Source: an uncultured Alistipes sp. (lineage in GTDB: Bacteria > Bacteroidota > Bacteroidia > Bacteroidales > Rikenellaceae). From it: DNA of 64,000 bases. The notes beneath the pieces are model-generated. The model searched no databases. It had not been told where the DNA came from and saw only the letters and a program-made list of their open reading frames with translations. Made by a program: the position numbers and the translations under genes. Below, piece by piece: positions 8,152 to 17,425 of this stretch. Numbering within the stretch: the stretch's first letter is position 1; each line of letters begins with the position of its first letter. The DNA is taken from contig CALUKI010000002.1 of the NCBI GenBank assembly GCA_944321175.1, forward strand, positions 62,001 through 126,000, given 5' to 3'.

Positions 8152-9399
8152 TCAACGGATCTTGAGTGTCGCCAATGCCGCCAGCGACAGCAGCAGGCTG
8201 ATGATCCAGAACCGCGTAACGATCTTCGTCTCGAAAAGGCCCTTCTTCTGGTAGTGATGGTGGATCGGCGCCATCAGGAACAGACGCCGGCCCTCGCCGA
8301 AACGGCGCTTCGTGTATTTGAAGTATGAGACCTGAAGCATGACCGAAACGCTTTCCACCAGGAAAATACCGCAGAGAATAGGCAGCAGCAGCTCCTTGCG
8401 GATGCAAAGTGCAAAGACGGCGATGATCCCGCCGATGGCCAGCGATCCCGTATCGCCCATGAAGGTCTGCGCCGGAAAGGAGTTGTACCACAGGAAACCG
8501 ATGAGCGCACCGGCAAAGGCGGCGGCAAAGACCACCAGTTCGCCCGATCCGGGGATATACATGATATTGAGGTAGTCGGCATAGACGATGTGGCCCGACA
8601 GATAGGCCAGAATTCCCAATACCGCCACAATCGGCACCGAAACCCCCGAAACCAGGCCGTCGAGTCCGTCGGTCAGGTTGGCGCCGTTCGAGACGGCCGT
8701 GACGACGAAGATCGCGACCAGTACATACAGGATCCACGTCGCAACGCGATTGCCGCCCGTAAACCACGCATAATCGAATTCGTTGTCCTTGACGAAGGGG
8801 ATGGTCGTCTGCGTGGTCTTGATACTCTCGGTGCTCAACACCACGCGGTTCGCACTTACCCGGTCGATGACCGTTCCGTCATCATCGACGACAAGCTGCT
8901 CGACCGGTTCGGAGATCTTGTCCCGCACCACCACATCGGGCGATGCACACATGATCGTCCCCACAATAATACCGATACCCACCTGACCGACAATCTTGAA
9001 CTTGCCCTTCAGCCCCTCCTTGTTGTGACGGAAGACCTTGATATAGTCGTCCAGAAAACCCAACAGGCCCAGCCAGACGGTCGAGACCAGCATCATCTGA
9101 ATATATACGTTGTCCAGCCGCCCGAACAGCAAAACGGGGATCAGGACGGCCAGCAGGATCATCACGCCGCCCATCGTCGGGGTGCCGCGTTTCTGCAGCT
9201 GCCCTTCGAGTCCGAGGTTGCGGATCTCCTCGCCGATCTGACGACGCTGCATGAAGCGGATGACATACTGCCCGAACGTGATCGTGATCAGCAGGGCAAG
9301 AATGACAGCCAGTGCCGAGCGGAACGAAATGTATTGGAACATACCGGCACCGGGCAGGTCGTAATGCGAATCGAGGTATTGAAAAAGATGATACAGCAT
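8152..9399 (-). CDS. mraY: Phospho-N-acetylmuramoyl-pentapeptide transferase
   Basis: 415 residues, about ten membrane helices. It transfers phospho-MurNAc-pentapeptide to undecaprenyl phosphate to make lipid I on the inner face of the cytoplasmic membrane. Visible motifs are KRGTPTMGGVMIL, GFLDDYIKV, NLTDGLDGLVSG (catalytic Asp region) and the C-terminal APIHHHYQKKG histidine cluster. A periplasmic or loop insertion of about 60 residues (around 170-230, rich in D and T) makes it longer than the roughly 360-residue enterobacterial enzyme, as is usual in Bacteroidetes. Confidence 0.95.
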   Translation of the reverse strand: MLYHLFQYLDSHYDLPGAGMFQYISFRSALAVILALLITITFGQYVIRFMQRRQIGEEIRNLGLEGQLQKRGTPTMGGVMILLAVLIPVLLFGRLDNVYIQMMLVSTVWLGLLGFLDDYIKVFRHNKEGLKGKFKIVGQVGIGIIVGTIMCASPDVVVRDKISEPVEQLVVDDDGTVIDRVSANRVVLSTESIKTTQTTIPFVKDNEFDYAWFTGGNRVATWILYVLVAIFVVTAVSNGANLTDGLDGLVSGVSVPIVAVLGILAYLSGHIVYADYLNIMYIPGSGELVVFAAAFAGALIGFLWYNSFPAQTFMGDTGSLAIGGIIAVFALCIRKELLLPILCGIFLVESVSVMLQVSYFKYTKRRFGEGRRLFLMAPIHHHYQKKGLFETKIVTRFWIISLLLSLAALATLKIR

Positions 9400-9465
9400 A
9401 ATTATTCAGGAATATGGGATTCACTCCGCACAAACCCTTGCGCAACGGGCGGCGGAGAATCCAAT

Positions 9466-10920
9466 TCAACGATGGATTGAAAATTGTTTAACGATCTCTT
9501 CGCGGTCGTCGAAATGGCGTCGTTCGTCGCCCACGATCTGGCAGGTTTCATGACCCTTGCCGGCCAGCAGCACAATATCGCCCGGCCGGGCAAGCATCGC
9601 CGCCGTCCGGATGGCCTCGGCGCGGTCCGTAATCCGCAAATAACGTGCACCCGGCTCCACCCCCGCAACCATCTCGTCGAGTATCGACTCCGGATTCTCA
9701 TGCCGCGGATTGTCCGATGTAAAGACGGCCGTCGTGGCATATTGCACGGCGATCTGCGCCATCTCCGGACGTTTCGTCCGGTCCCGATCGCCGCCGCAAC
9801 CGCAGACGACGATCAGCTGCGCATCGCCGCCGCGCAACTCGTTCAGCGTCCGCAGCACATTCTCCAAGGCATCGGGCGTATGGGCATAATCGATCACGGC
9901 AATACGCCCGTCGTCCGCACGCACGAACTCCAGACGCCCGCGCACGGGAGCCAGCCGGCTGAGAGCCGCAAGCACTTCGTTCCGTGCAGCGCCCAGCAAT
10001 ACCGCAGCGCCATATACGGCCAACAGGTTGCAGGCATTGAACCGTCCGAGAAAACGCAGCCACACCTCCTCGCCGTCCATGCGCAGCAACATGCCGTCAA
10101 GATGCTGTTCCAGAACCCGACAGGTGAAATCGGCCGCCGACTGCATCGAACAGGTGGCCACCTTCGCCCGCGTGTTCTGCACCATGACACGCCCGTTGCG
10201 GTCATCGACATTGACCAGCGCGAAAGCATCGGCCGGCAGTTGATCGAAGAAGCGTTTTTTCGCCTGAATGTAGGCTGCAAAGGTCTTGTGGTAGTCGAGG
10301 TGGTCATGCGTGATGTTCGTAAAGATCCCGCCGGCAAAACGAAGTCCCCGGATCCGGTCCTGAACGATGGCGTGCGACGACACCTCCATGAAACAATAGC
10401 TGCATCCCGCATCGGCCATCTCCCGCAACAAGGCGTTCAGACGAATGGCATCGGGCGTCGTGTGGGTCGATTCGATCCGGCGTCCGCCCACCCGATAGAC
10501 CACCGTCGAAATCAGGCCCGCTTCATATCCCAGCGCGCGGAACAGGTCATAGAGCAGCGTGGCAACCGTCGTCTTGCCGTTGGTGCCCGTAACCCCTACC
10601 AGCTGCAACTCCCTGGCGGGATAATCGTAGAATGCAGCCGCCAGATCGGCCATCGCGGCATGCGTATCATCCACGACCACATAACAGACCCCCTCCGCCA
10701 ACGTTTCGGGGAGCGTCTGGCAGACAACCGCCGCCGCACCCGCCGCAACGGCCTGCGGAATGAAGCGATGGCCGTCGGCCGCCGTTCCCCGAACGGCAAG
10801 GAAGCAACTGCCCGGGGCGACTTCGCGCGAATCACACGTCAGTGCCGAAATCGGCTGGCGGTTCGCTCCGCAAACCGTTACGGCATCGACCGATTCGATC
10901 AAGCGTTCAATTGTTTTCAT
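9466..10920 (-). CDS. murE: UDP-MurNAc-tripeptide synthetase, meso-DAP type
   Basis: 484 residues. It adds the third peptide residue to UDP-MurNAc-L-Ala-D-Glu. The ATP loop GTNGKTTVATL begins near residue 112, NITHDHLDYH follows, and the C-terminal domain has DNPRHENPESI. The DNPR tetrad is the known signature for meso-diaminopimelate specificity, so the wall is predicted to be of DAP type. It lies between ftsI (22-base gap) and mraY (66-base gap) in the dcw operon. Confidence 0.95.
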   Translation of the reverse strand: MKTIERLIESVDAVTVCGANRQPISALTCDSREVAPGSCFLAVRGTAADGHRFIPQAVAAGAAAVVCQTLPETLAEGVCYVVVDDTHAAMADLAAAFYDYPARELQLVGVTGTNGKTTVATLLYDLFRALGYEAGLISTVVYRVGGRRIESTHTTPDAIRLNALLREMADAGCSYCFMEVSSHAIVQDRIRGLRFAGGIFTNITHDHLDYHKTFAAYIQAKKRFFDQLPADAFALVNVDDRNGRVMVQNTRAKVATCSMQSAADFTCRVLEQHLDGMLLRMDGEEVWLRFLGRFNACNLLAVYGAAVLLGAARNEVLAALSRLAPVRGRLEFVRADDGRIAVIDYAHTPDALENVLRTLNELRGGDAQLIVVCGCGGDRDRTKRPEMAQIAVQYATTAVFTSDNPRHENPESILDEMVAGVEPGARYLRITDRAEAIRTAAMLARPGDIVLLAGKGHETCQIVGDERRHFDDREEIVKQFSIHR

Positions 10921-10942
10921 ATTGCGATTTTTCCTGTTTCAT

Positions 10943-13201
10943 TCATTTCAGTCTCAACGACACGGTTTCGCCGCGTCGGATCGTGCGGCCCGACGGGAGG
11001 CTCTGCCCGCACACGGCCCCTTTTCCCGTGAACGCCACGCGCAAGCCCCTGCTTTCGAGCAGGAACAGCGCCTCTTTCAATCCCATCCCGCGCACATCCG
11101 GCATCGACGTCAGATCCTCATCGAGCGCCGTAACGGTAACTCTTCCCGTCGAATCCACCGCTGCATGCCCCCACCCCGAACGCCGGTCGCTCTGCACGCG
11201 CGGCATCAACTCGCCGGCCGACTCGCGGATCTGCGCGATGTCGCCGCCCTTGACCGTACGGGCAAACTGCGCTTCGTCCGCCTCCCCGACCCGACCATAC
11301 CACTCCTGCTGCCGGTTGTAGATGTAGTTGACGATCTGCTGCTCCACAGGCCCCGACAGTCCTGCGCCATAATAGGTCGTACCCAGTCCCCGACGCGTAA
11401 ACATCGCGGTGAGAACCGTATATTTCGGTTTGTCGGCCGGAAAATAGAGCACCATCGTTCCCAGATAATATCCATCGGAATATTTGATGCCCCCCTGTGC
11501 ATACTGCGCCGTACCCGTCTTGCCGGCAATCTTGAAAAGCGTCGTGTCGCGGAAAAACCGCTGGGCCGTACCCGTCGTACCCACCTCCTCAAGGCATTCG
11601 CGCACCTTGCGCAACGACGATGCGGAACAGATCCGATCGACCAGGACACGCGGCTCATTCCGCGCAACGACTTCATCGCCGCGCCGGATCTCCCGAATCA
11701 GGCGCGGAGCCACCATACAGCCGTCATTGGCGACGGCATTGTAGAGCGTCAACGTATGCAGCGGCGTCAATTCGATGGCATAACCGTATCCCATATAGAC
11801 CAGCGTGACATCCGGATACCAGATCTTCATGCCCGGCATCGGGAAGACGGGCGCCACCGAACCGAACTCCTCCAGTCCTACCGTGCGATCGAGATGCAGA
11901 TGACGCAGATACTGCACATACCGTTCAGGATGATCCTTGTAGGATTCATAGACCGCACGCGCAAAGAAGACGTTCGACGAATGAGCCACCGCATCCTTCA
12001 GATTGAGCGGCGGCAGCCCGTGCGAATCCTGTACGGTTGTCCGGCCCACCTTCACCCGTGCGCCGTTGCCCGTATCGAAGGTCTCGTCGAGATCCATCCC
12101 CGCATCATCCACCAACGCCAGCAGCGCCGCCAGCTTGAACGTCGAGCCCGGCTCCATGCGGGCCGACAACGCCCGATTCGTCGTCTCGGCATAACCGCCG
12201 GAGGCCGTACGCGACAGATTGGCCATCGCCAGCAGATCACCCGTTTCGACCTCCATGACCAATGCCGTACCCCACAAGGCATGTTCCCGTTCGAGCTGGC
12301 GCCGCAATGCCCTGTCGGCGACATCCTGCATCTCCACATCGAGCGTCGTCACGACATCCAGCCCGTTCTCCGGCTCCATATTCCCGCCGCCCACGACACG
12401 GCCGGAGAACCCCCGCGCGATACGCTGCCGCCGGGCCTTGCCCGGACGACCTTCCAACGTATCCCGGAATACATGCTCCACGCCGTAGTTTCCCTGATCG
12501 CCCACCTTGCCGATCGTCCGCCGAGCCAGCTCCCCCTGCGGATAGATCCGCTCGTCGCGCTCGCGCAGATGATAGGTCATTCCCATGTTCCAGTTCAGAA
12601 TCGGATAGCGACGCAGCGTCTGCCATTCGTTGTAATCGACCTCGCGCGGGAAAAGAGGAACCGGCGTATGGTCCCGAACCGTATCGTAAAGTTTCTCGGT
12701 GCGGAACTCTTCGCCCCGCAGGCGATCAAACCATCGGGCAATACGTCCCTCGGAGCGCGGGACAAGCGTATCCTTGCGGTATGTGACCCGATAACGGCGG
12801 TCATGTTCGCGCTGCATCATCCGGGCATAGGCCGATGCCGGCTTGTCCTTGAAATACAGCGCCAGCAGCTTCGCCAGCGAATCGCTCTGCTCACGGAACG
12901 TCCGCAGCGAATCGAACCCTTCGCTGCCGTAATCCATCTCCACCTGATAGCGGAAAAGCGACGTAGCCAGCGGCTCGCCGTTACGGGCAAGGATGTTGCC
13001 GCGACGCGCCGGAAGAATCTCGTCGGAGAAGATCCGGCCCGCAAGCCGTTCGGCATTGTAGGCCACTTCCGACGAAAAGAGCTGCACCCAGATCAGCCGC
13101 GCAAAGACCAATGCCGCAATGAGGATGAATGCAGCATACAACAAATGCACGCGGAAAAGGATATCGCGCTTGATCGGAGAGTTTTCCTTCGGCTGCGGCA
13201 T
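10943..13201 (-). CDS. ftsI: Class B penicillin-binding protein with C-terminal PASTA domain (FtsI-type)
   Basis: 752 residues. Septal D,D-transpeptidase that crosslinks the peptidoglycan made by FtsW. There is one membrane anchor near residues 14-35, then the PBP dimerisation domain. The transpeptidase domain carries GSTFK (active-site Ser), SSN and GKTGTAQ, the three canonical motifs in order. The last 60 residues (MPDVRGMGLKEALFLLESRG onward) form one PASTA repeat, common in Bacteroidetes FtsI and absent from the E. coli protein. The start is 3 bases after the ftsL stop, indicating coupling. Confidence 0.92.
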   Translation of the reverse strand: MPQPKENSPIKRDILFRVHLLYAAFILIAALVFARLIWVQLFSSEVAYNAERLAGRIFSDEILPARRGNILARNGEPLATSLFRYQVEMDYGSEGFDSLRTFREQSDSLAKLLALYFKDKPASAYARMMQREHDRRYRVTYRKDTLVPRSEGRIARWFDRLRGEEFRTEKLYDTVRDHTPVPLFPREVDYNEWQTLRRYPILNWNMGMTYHLRERDERIYPQGELARRTIGKVGDQGNYGVEHVFRDTLEGRPGKARRQRIARGFSGRVVGGGNMEPENGLDVVTTLDVEMQDVADRALRRQLEREHALWGTALVMEVETGDLLAMANLSRTASGGYAETTNRALSARMEPGSTFKLAALLALVDDAGMDLDETFDTGNGARVKVGRTTVQDSHGLPPLNLKDAVAHSSNVFFARAVYESYKDHPERYVQYLRHLHLDRTVGLEEFGSVAPVFPMPGMKIWYPDVTLVYMGYGYAIELTPLHTLTLYNAVANDGCMVAPRLIREIRRGDEVVARNEPRVLVDRICSASSLRKVRECLEEVGTTGTAQRFFRDTTLFKIAGKTGTAQYAQGGIKYSDGYYLGTMVLYFPADKPKYTVLTAMFTRRGLGTTYYGAGLSGPVEQQIVNYIYNRQQEWYGRVGEADEAQFARTVKGGDIAQIRESAGELMPRVQSDRRSGWGHAAVDSTGRVTVTALDEDLTSMPDVRGMGLKEALFLLESRGLRVAFTGKGAVCGQSLPSGRTIRRGETVSLRLK

Positions 13202-13203
13202 GG

Positions 13204-13722
13204 TCAGTCTTCAATGATTTCGCCCGGAGACTCCGGATCATACAACGGAATGTTTCGTTCGGCCAGAGCCCGCACGATGGCCGAATGCGATGTCGCGCCG
13301 AACCGCTGCTCCTGCAAACGCACGGAACGCTCCTGCAGCAATTGCACTTCCCGCTCCAGACGCGAATATTTCATGTCGAGATGCAACGCCGTAAACAACA
13401 CGAAGATACTCACGAAAAAGGCCGCCGCCATCCACGCCAGATAGCGGTAGTAGTCCGAAAAGCTCTTTCGTATGAGAATATTTCCCGAAAAGAGCTGCCA
13501 GATCACACTCGACTTGCGGCGGCGTTCGAGCCGCGCCGCACGCTCCTCCGCTTCACGGGCTTCCGCTTCCGCTTCGCGGTCGGCGCGCAGATCCTCCTCC
13601 GCCTCGCCGCTCTGCACACGCAGGACCTCACGGCGGATGCGCCGTGCAAGTTCGGCATCACGGGCCGCAGCTTCGCGCTCGGCATCGGTCACGGGATCGA
13701 ATTCGTGGTCTTGGTAGCTCAT
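13204..13722 (-). CDS. FtsL-like division protein
   Basis: 172 residues. A long charged cytoplasmic N-terminus (about 90 residues, rich in Arg, Glu and Ala), one membrane helix (around WMAAAFFVSIFVLFTAL) and a C-terminal coiled-coil segment (LEREVQLLQERSVRLQEQ). This topology and its place between rsmH and ftsI identify the FtsL-like subunit of the divisome. The extended N-terminus is typical of Bacteroidetes FtsL-like proteins rather than enterobacterial FtsL. It is 6 bases from rsmH and 2 bases from ftsI. Confidence 0.8.
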   Translation of the reverse strand: MSYQDHEFDPVTDAEREAAARDAELARRIRREVLRVQSGEAEEDLRADREAEAEAREAEERAARLERRRKSSVIWQLFSGNILIRKSFSDYYRYLAWMAAAFFVSIFVLFTALHLDMKYSRLEREVQLLQERSVRLQEQRFGATSHSAIVRALAERNIPLYDPESPGEIIED

Positions 13723-13728
13723 CGTCGT

Positions 13729-14676
13729 CTATCGGATTGTTTCACCCGTCTCAATCTGTTCCGTGCCGGCCGCACACTTCACCGCCGCACGCAATTTTGC
13801 CGAACGTGACCGGGGATTGCGGGCCAGCTCCTCGGCCGACGGCGTCACGGCCTTGCGCGTCAGCAGCGCAAACGGAGTCTCGCTCCGTCCATAAAAATCC
13901 CGTTCCACCCTGCCGTCGAAATTACCGCTCCGCAGAAAATTCTTCACCAGCCGGTCTTCGAGCGAATGGTAGGAGATGACCACCAGCCGTCCGCCGGGGC
14001 GCAGGATCCTGAGGCTCTGTTCGAGCGCCATCTTCAACGCCTCCATCTCGCCGTTGACCTCGATGCGCAGCGCCTGAAAGAGTTTCGTCAGGAATTTCGC
14101 CGCCTCCTTTGCGGGTGTGCACGGAGCAACAGCTGCAACCAAGGCATCGGTCGTCGTAATGGGAGAAACGGCGCGGGCCCGTTCGATACAATGCGCCACC
14201 TTCCACGGGGTCGACAATTCACCCCAATCACCCAACACGCGCGTCAACGACGCTTCATCATATCCGTTGACCACATCGGCCGCCGTCATGCGGCCCCGCC
14301 GGTTCATACGCATGTCGAGCGGCGCCGAGCCCCGGAATGAAAAACCGCGCTCGACGGCATCGAAATGGTGCGACGAGACACCCAAATCGGCCAGAATGCC
14401 ATCCACCCCGGCAACACCCCGCAACCGCAACGCCCCGCGCAGAAAACGGAAATTGCTCTCCACATAATGGAATCGGGAATCCGGAGGGACGTTGCCCGAC
14501 GTGTCGCTGTCCTGATCGAACCCGTACAGCCGGCCCTCCGGCCCCAGCATCGACAGAATACGGCGCGAATGGCCGCCTCCGCCGAATGTCAGATCCACAT
14601 ACGTTCCCGACGATTCGACACCCAGCAGTCCGACAGACTCTTCAAGCAACACCGGAATATGGTAATTTCGCTCCAT
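13729..14676 (-). CDS. rsmH: 16S rRNA (cytosine1402-N4)-methyltransferase
   Basis: 315 residues. SAM-dependent methylation of C1402 in the decoding centre of 16S rRNA. The start is MERNYHIPVLLEESVGLL. The SAM motif DLTFGGGGHSRRIL is near residues 28-41, followed by GILADLGVSSHHFD, DMRMNRRGRMTA and the C-terminal RSRSAKLRAA. It is the first gene of the dcw operon here. The usual upstream regulator gene mraZ is absent, and a divergent lipid-biosynthesis gene begins 110 bases away. Confidence 0.95.
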   Translation of the reverse strand: MERNYHIPVLLEESVGLLGVESSGTYVDLTFGGGGHSRRILSMLGPEGRLYGFDQDSDTSGNVPPDSRFHYVESNFRFLRGALRLRGVAGVDGILADLGVSSHHFDAVERGFSFRGSAPLDMRMNRRGRMTAADVVNGYDEASLTRVLGDWGELSTPWKVAHCIERARAVSPITTTDALVAAVAPCTPAKEAAKFLTKLFQALRIEVNGEMEALKMALEQSLRILRPGGRLVVISYHSLEDRLVKNFLRSGNFDGRVERDFYGRSETPFALLTRKAVTPSAEELARNPRSRSAKLRAAVKCAAGTEQIETGETIR

Positions 14677-14753
14677 GCAGCCGACAGATAGGTATAAAAG
14701 CGTAATTTGGGGGTAAAGTTACCGATAATAAAAAGAATATCCCAACAAAATCG

Positions 14754-14761
14754 TATATTTG
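14754..14761 (+). promoter_or_regulatory. glsA-glsB promoter, -7 box
   Basis: TATATTTG, 24 bases before the ATG of glsA. No clear TTTG was seen at the -33 position. It lies in the 109-base divergent region shared with rsmH. Confidence 0.6.
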
Positions 14762-14785
14762 CATAACGATTTCTGCGATCCTCCT

Positions 14786-15604
14786 ATGCTTCGAATTGAT
14801 ATCGACGAGGTGCTGCGCGAGAAAATGCCGCGCCGCGCGAAATACATTCCCCGCTTTGTGCGACAGTGGCTTCGGCGCACCATCCACGAAGAGGAGTTGA
14901 ACCGCATTCTGGAAGAGGGGCAAACGGCCTCGCCCCGCGAATTCATCCGGATCGCCCTGCATTACATGCGGGTGGATTATACGGTCGAGGGATTGGAACG
15001 GCTCGATACGCAGGAGCGTTACCTCTTCGTGGCAAACCACCCCTTCGGCGGCATGGACGGAATGATGATCGCCGCCGCACTGATCGACCGTTTCGGCGAC
15101 GTGCGCGTAGTCATCAACGACCTGCTCATGCACGTCGAACCACTGCGGCCCATTTGGCTGCCTGTCAACAAACACGGCCGCCAAACACCGGAATACGTCC
15201 GGCAATACGACGAGGCGTTCTATGGCGATGTCCCGCTGCTGACCTTTCCCGCAGGACTCTGCTCCCGCCGCAGAAACGGAGTGGTGAGCGACACCGAATG
15301 GCGGTTGAACTTCATCAAACGCGCCCATGCCTCGCGCCGGAAAATCGTGCCGCTCTATGTCGAAGGGCAGCTCTCGGATTTTTTCTATCGCATGGCCCGA
15401 TTCCGCGAACGGATCGGAATACGCACCAACATCGAAATGCTGTGGCTGCCCGATGAGATGTTCCGCCAAAGCGGCAGCAGCCTGCGGATCGCAGCCGGTG
15501 AACCCGTCGCGCCGGAAGAGCTGACGGGGACCCTGCGGCAGCAGGCCGATACCATACGCGAAGCGGTTTACCGGCTCAAAGACCGATTGTCATGTCCGAA
15601 GTAA
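14786..15604 (+). CDS. glsA: Glycine-lipid O-acyltransferase (PlsC-like), GlsA-type
   Basis: 272 residues, lysophospholipid-acyltransferase fold. The PlsC-type motif ANHPFGGMDGMM (NHPxxGxD, a variant of HX4D) is near residues 84-95, and the second block FPAGLCSRR is near 150. The family partner of GlsB in Bacteroides acylates N-acyl-3-hydroxy-glycine (commendamide) to make the diacyl glycine lipid. The assignment rests on this fold plus its direct overlap (13 bases) with a GlsB-like gene, the same order as in B. thetaiotaomicron. The ATG at 14786 is chosen over an in-frame TTG at 14759, which lies inside the promoter box. Confidence 0.75.
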   Translation: MLRIDIDEVLREKMPRRAKYIPRFVRQWLRRTIHEEELNRILEEGQTASPREFIRIALHYMRVDYTVEGLERLDTQERYLFVANHPFGGMDGMMIAAALIDRFGDVRVVINDLLMHVEPLRPIWLPVNKHGRQTPEYVRQYDEAFYGDVPLLTFPAGLCSRRRNGVVSDTEWRLNFIKRAHASRRKIVPLYVEGQLSDFFYRMARFRERIGIRTNIEMLWLPDEMFRQSGSSLRIAAGEPVAPEELTGTLRQQADTIREAVYRLKDRLSCPK

Positions 15605-16638
15605 AGCCCATCATCGACCCGCTGCCCCGCGAAGCATTGTTGCGGGAACTGACTCCGGAGCGCAAAGTCCGCAACACGCGCCGCGCCGGCAATGAGATCT
15701 ATGTCTTTACGGCGGCCGAATGCCCTGCGTTGATGCGCGAAGTGGGCCGGTTGCGCGAAATAGCATTCCGCGCGGCAGGCGGCGGCACCGGAGACGAGGT
15801 GGACATCGATGCCGACGACCGCGCCGCCGGAGGGTATCATCAACTCATCGTCTGGGACCCCGCAGCACGGGAGATCGTCGGCGGCTACCGGTTTATCGTC
15901 TGCACCTCCCCGTTCCAGCAGCACCTCTCGACGGAACACTATTTCCATTTCAGCGATCTTTTCCGCCGCCGTTACCTGCCGCATACCATCGAACTGGGAC
16001 GCTCGTTCATACAACCCGCCTATCAGGCGCGGGGCAATACGAAGAGCATCTATGCCCTCGACAATCTGTGGGACGGGCTCGGTGCGCTCATCGTCCTCAA
16101 CCCCAAGGCGAAATACCTTTTCGGGAAAGTGACGATGTACACCTCCTACCAGACGATGGCCCGCAACACGCTCATCTATTTCCTGCACAAGTATTTCCCG
16201 GACCACGACCGGCTGGTTACAGGGCGCCGCCCGCTCGACCTGAAACTGGACGACCCCTGCTACGAGGCGATCTTTACAGGAGAAAACTATGTGGAGAATT
16301 ATCACATTCTGACCCAGCGGATCCGCGAACTCAACGAAAACATTCCGCCGCTGATCAACTCCTACATGAATCTGTCGCCGACGATGCGGGTTTTCGACAC
16401 GGTGGAAAACCCCGACTTCGGCGGTGTGGAGGAGACCGGAATCCTTCTCTCCATCAAGGACATCTATCTTGAGAAACGGGAGCGCTACACCCGTTGGGAC
16501 GGCTGGAGGGCAAATCTGCGGGCGCGCCGCATCGCTTTCGCCGAACGGATCCGCCTGCAGTTTGAAGAGATCAAGCAGAAACGGGAGTCGAACGGCGAAC
16601 GAACGCACCGCCCGAAATCAGGGAACAAAACGGAATAA
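15592..16638 (+). CDS. glsB: Glycine N-acyltransferase, GlsB-type (hemolysin-like GNAT)
   Basis: 348 residues. Hemolysin/OlsB-like acyl-ACP N-acyltransferase domain, marked by REIAFRAAGGGTGDEVDIDADD, GGYRFI and ELGRSFIQPAYQ. In Bacteroides this enzyme joins 3-hydroxy fatty acids to glycine, and the O-acyltransferase gene just upstream completes the glycine lipid. The start lies within the end of glsA, so the two are coupled. The C-terminal 50 residues are basic and unconserved. The substrate (glycine rather than ornithine or another amine) is inferred from the gene pair. Confidence 0.75.
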   Translation: MSEVKPIIDPLPREALLRELTPERKVRNTRRAGNEIYVFTAAECPALMREVGRLREIAFRAAGGGTGDEVDIDADDRAAGGYHQLIVWDPAAREIVGGYRFIVCTSPFQQHLSTEHYFHFSDLFRRRYLPHTIELGRSFIQPAYQARGNTKSIYALDNLWDGLGALIVLNPKAKYLFGKVTMYTSYQTMARNTLIYFLHKYFPDHDRLVTGRRPLDLKLDDPCYEAIFTGENYVENYHILTQRIRELNENIPPLINSYMNLSPTMRVFDTVENPDFGGVEETGILLSIKDIYLEKRERYTRWDGWRANLRARRIAFAERIRLQFEEIKQKRESNGERTHRPKSGNKTE

Positions 16639-16777
16639 AGCATGCAGGGGCCGCACCGCCGGAGAGAACGGCTGCCGTAGATGCAAGAAAAACACCTGCT
16701 CCGCCCCGATATGGAGAGAGGGAGGGGGGGGGCAGGAAGACAGGGAACAGCCATGCGCCATGCCCAAGGAGGGAGAC

Positions 16778-17347
16778 CTACTCCCCGCCGGTCATCGTAT
16801 AACGATCGGCCAACCCGTGTACGAAGGTGCGGAACGAGGCAAATTCAGCCGGCGTAAGTGCCGCAGGATAGCTCATTACCATCAAGCGGTGAGGATGCGG
16901 CGGGCGTTGGTATGAAGGATGGAAATAGTCGTATTCGTTGTAAAAGAATCCATTGCGCGCGTAAAACCCCCGACGGCGGCACGAGATCTCATCTACGGGA
17001 GGATCGATCTCCAGCCACACGCGCCCCATACGGGTGCAGAGATCGCGCAAAATCCGCGCGCCGTAACTCTTCCCGCGCAATGCCGGATCGACCGCCAGAT
17101 GCTCAAGATAGACATACCCCTCGTCCGCCAGCCACCAAAAAACCAACCCGACAAAACGGTCTGCGTCCCATACGGTCTCGGCATGAAACCGCTCGTCCCG
17201 CAAGGCCGCGACATAATCGCGTTCACTGCGCTGTTCGAACGACGGGAACGATGCTTCATAAAGCCGGTAGGCAATCGCCCATTGCGGATCGGCAACTGAT
17301 CCGACCTTTTCATATGTCAATGATTCCATATCCATCGGGATCTTCAT
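16778..17347 (-). CDS. GNAT-family N-acetyltransferase
   Basis: About 189 residues. The GNAT core has VYLEHLAVDPALRGKSYGARIL (motif A, acetyl-CoA pyrophosphate loop) and a terminal GFFYNEYDYFHPSYQRP, as in the YkwB/YjbC-like group. The substrate is unknown. Start candidates are 17347, 17335 and 17329. 17347 is used, but the conserved part begins at about MESLTYEKV. It is convergent with glsB and divergent from the AspT-type transporter. Confidence 0.7.
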   Translation of the reverse strand: MKIPMDMESLTYEKVGSVADPQWAIAYRLYEASFPSFEQRSERDYVAALRDERFHAETVWDADRFVGLVFWWLADEGYVYLEHLAVDPALRGKSYGARILRDLCTRMGRVWLEIDPPVDEISCRRRGFYARNGFFYNEYDYFHPSYQRPPHPHRLMVMSYPAALTPAEFASFRTFVHGLADRYTMTGGE

Positions 17348-17396
17348 AAATGGCGGGCAAGATACGACAATTTTGCATGAATCACAACATTTTTCG

Positions 17397-17404
17397 TACA
17401 TTTG
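17397..17404 (+). promoter_or_regulatory. Promoter -7 box of the AspT-type transporter gene
   Basis: TACATTTG, 21 bases before the ATG at 17426. It fits TAnnTTTG. Confidence 0.6.
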
Positions 17405-17425
17405 TCCCTGTCAATACGGAAAAAC

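Noticed and set aside
10760..13444. An 894-codon open frame on the plus strand opposite ftsI
   Set aside because: Long antisense frames are common here because of high GC and strong third-position bias. It covers real conserved genes on the minus strand and has a Arg/His-rich, low-complexity product.
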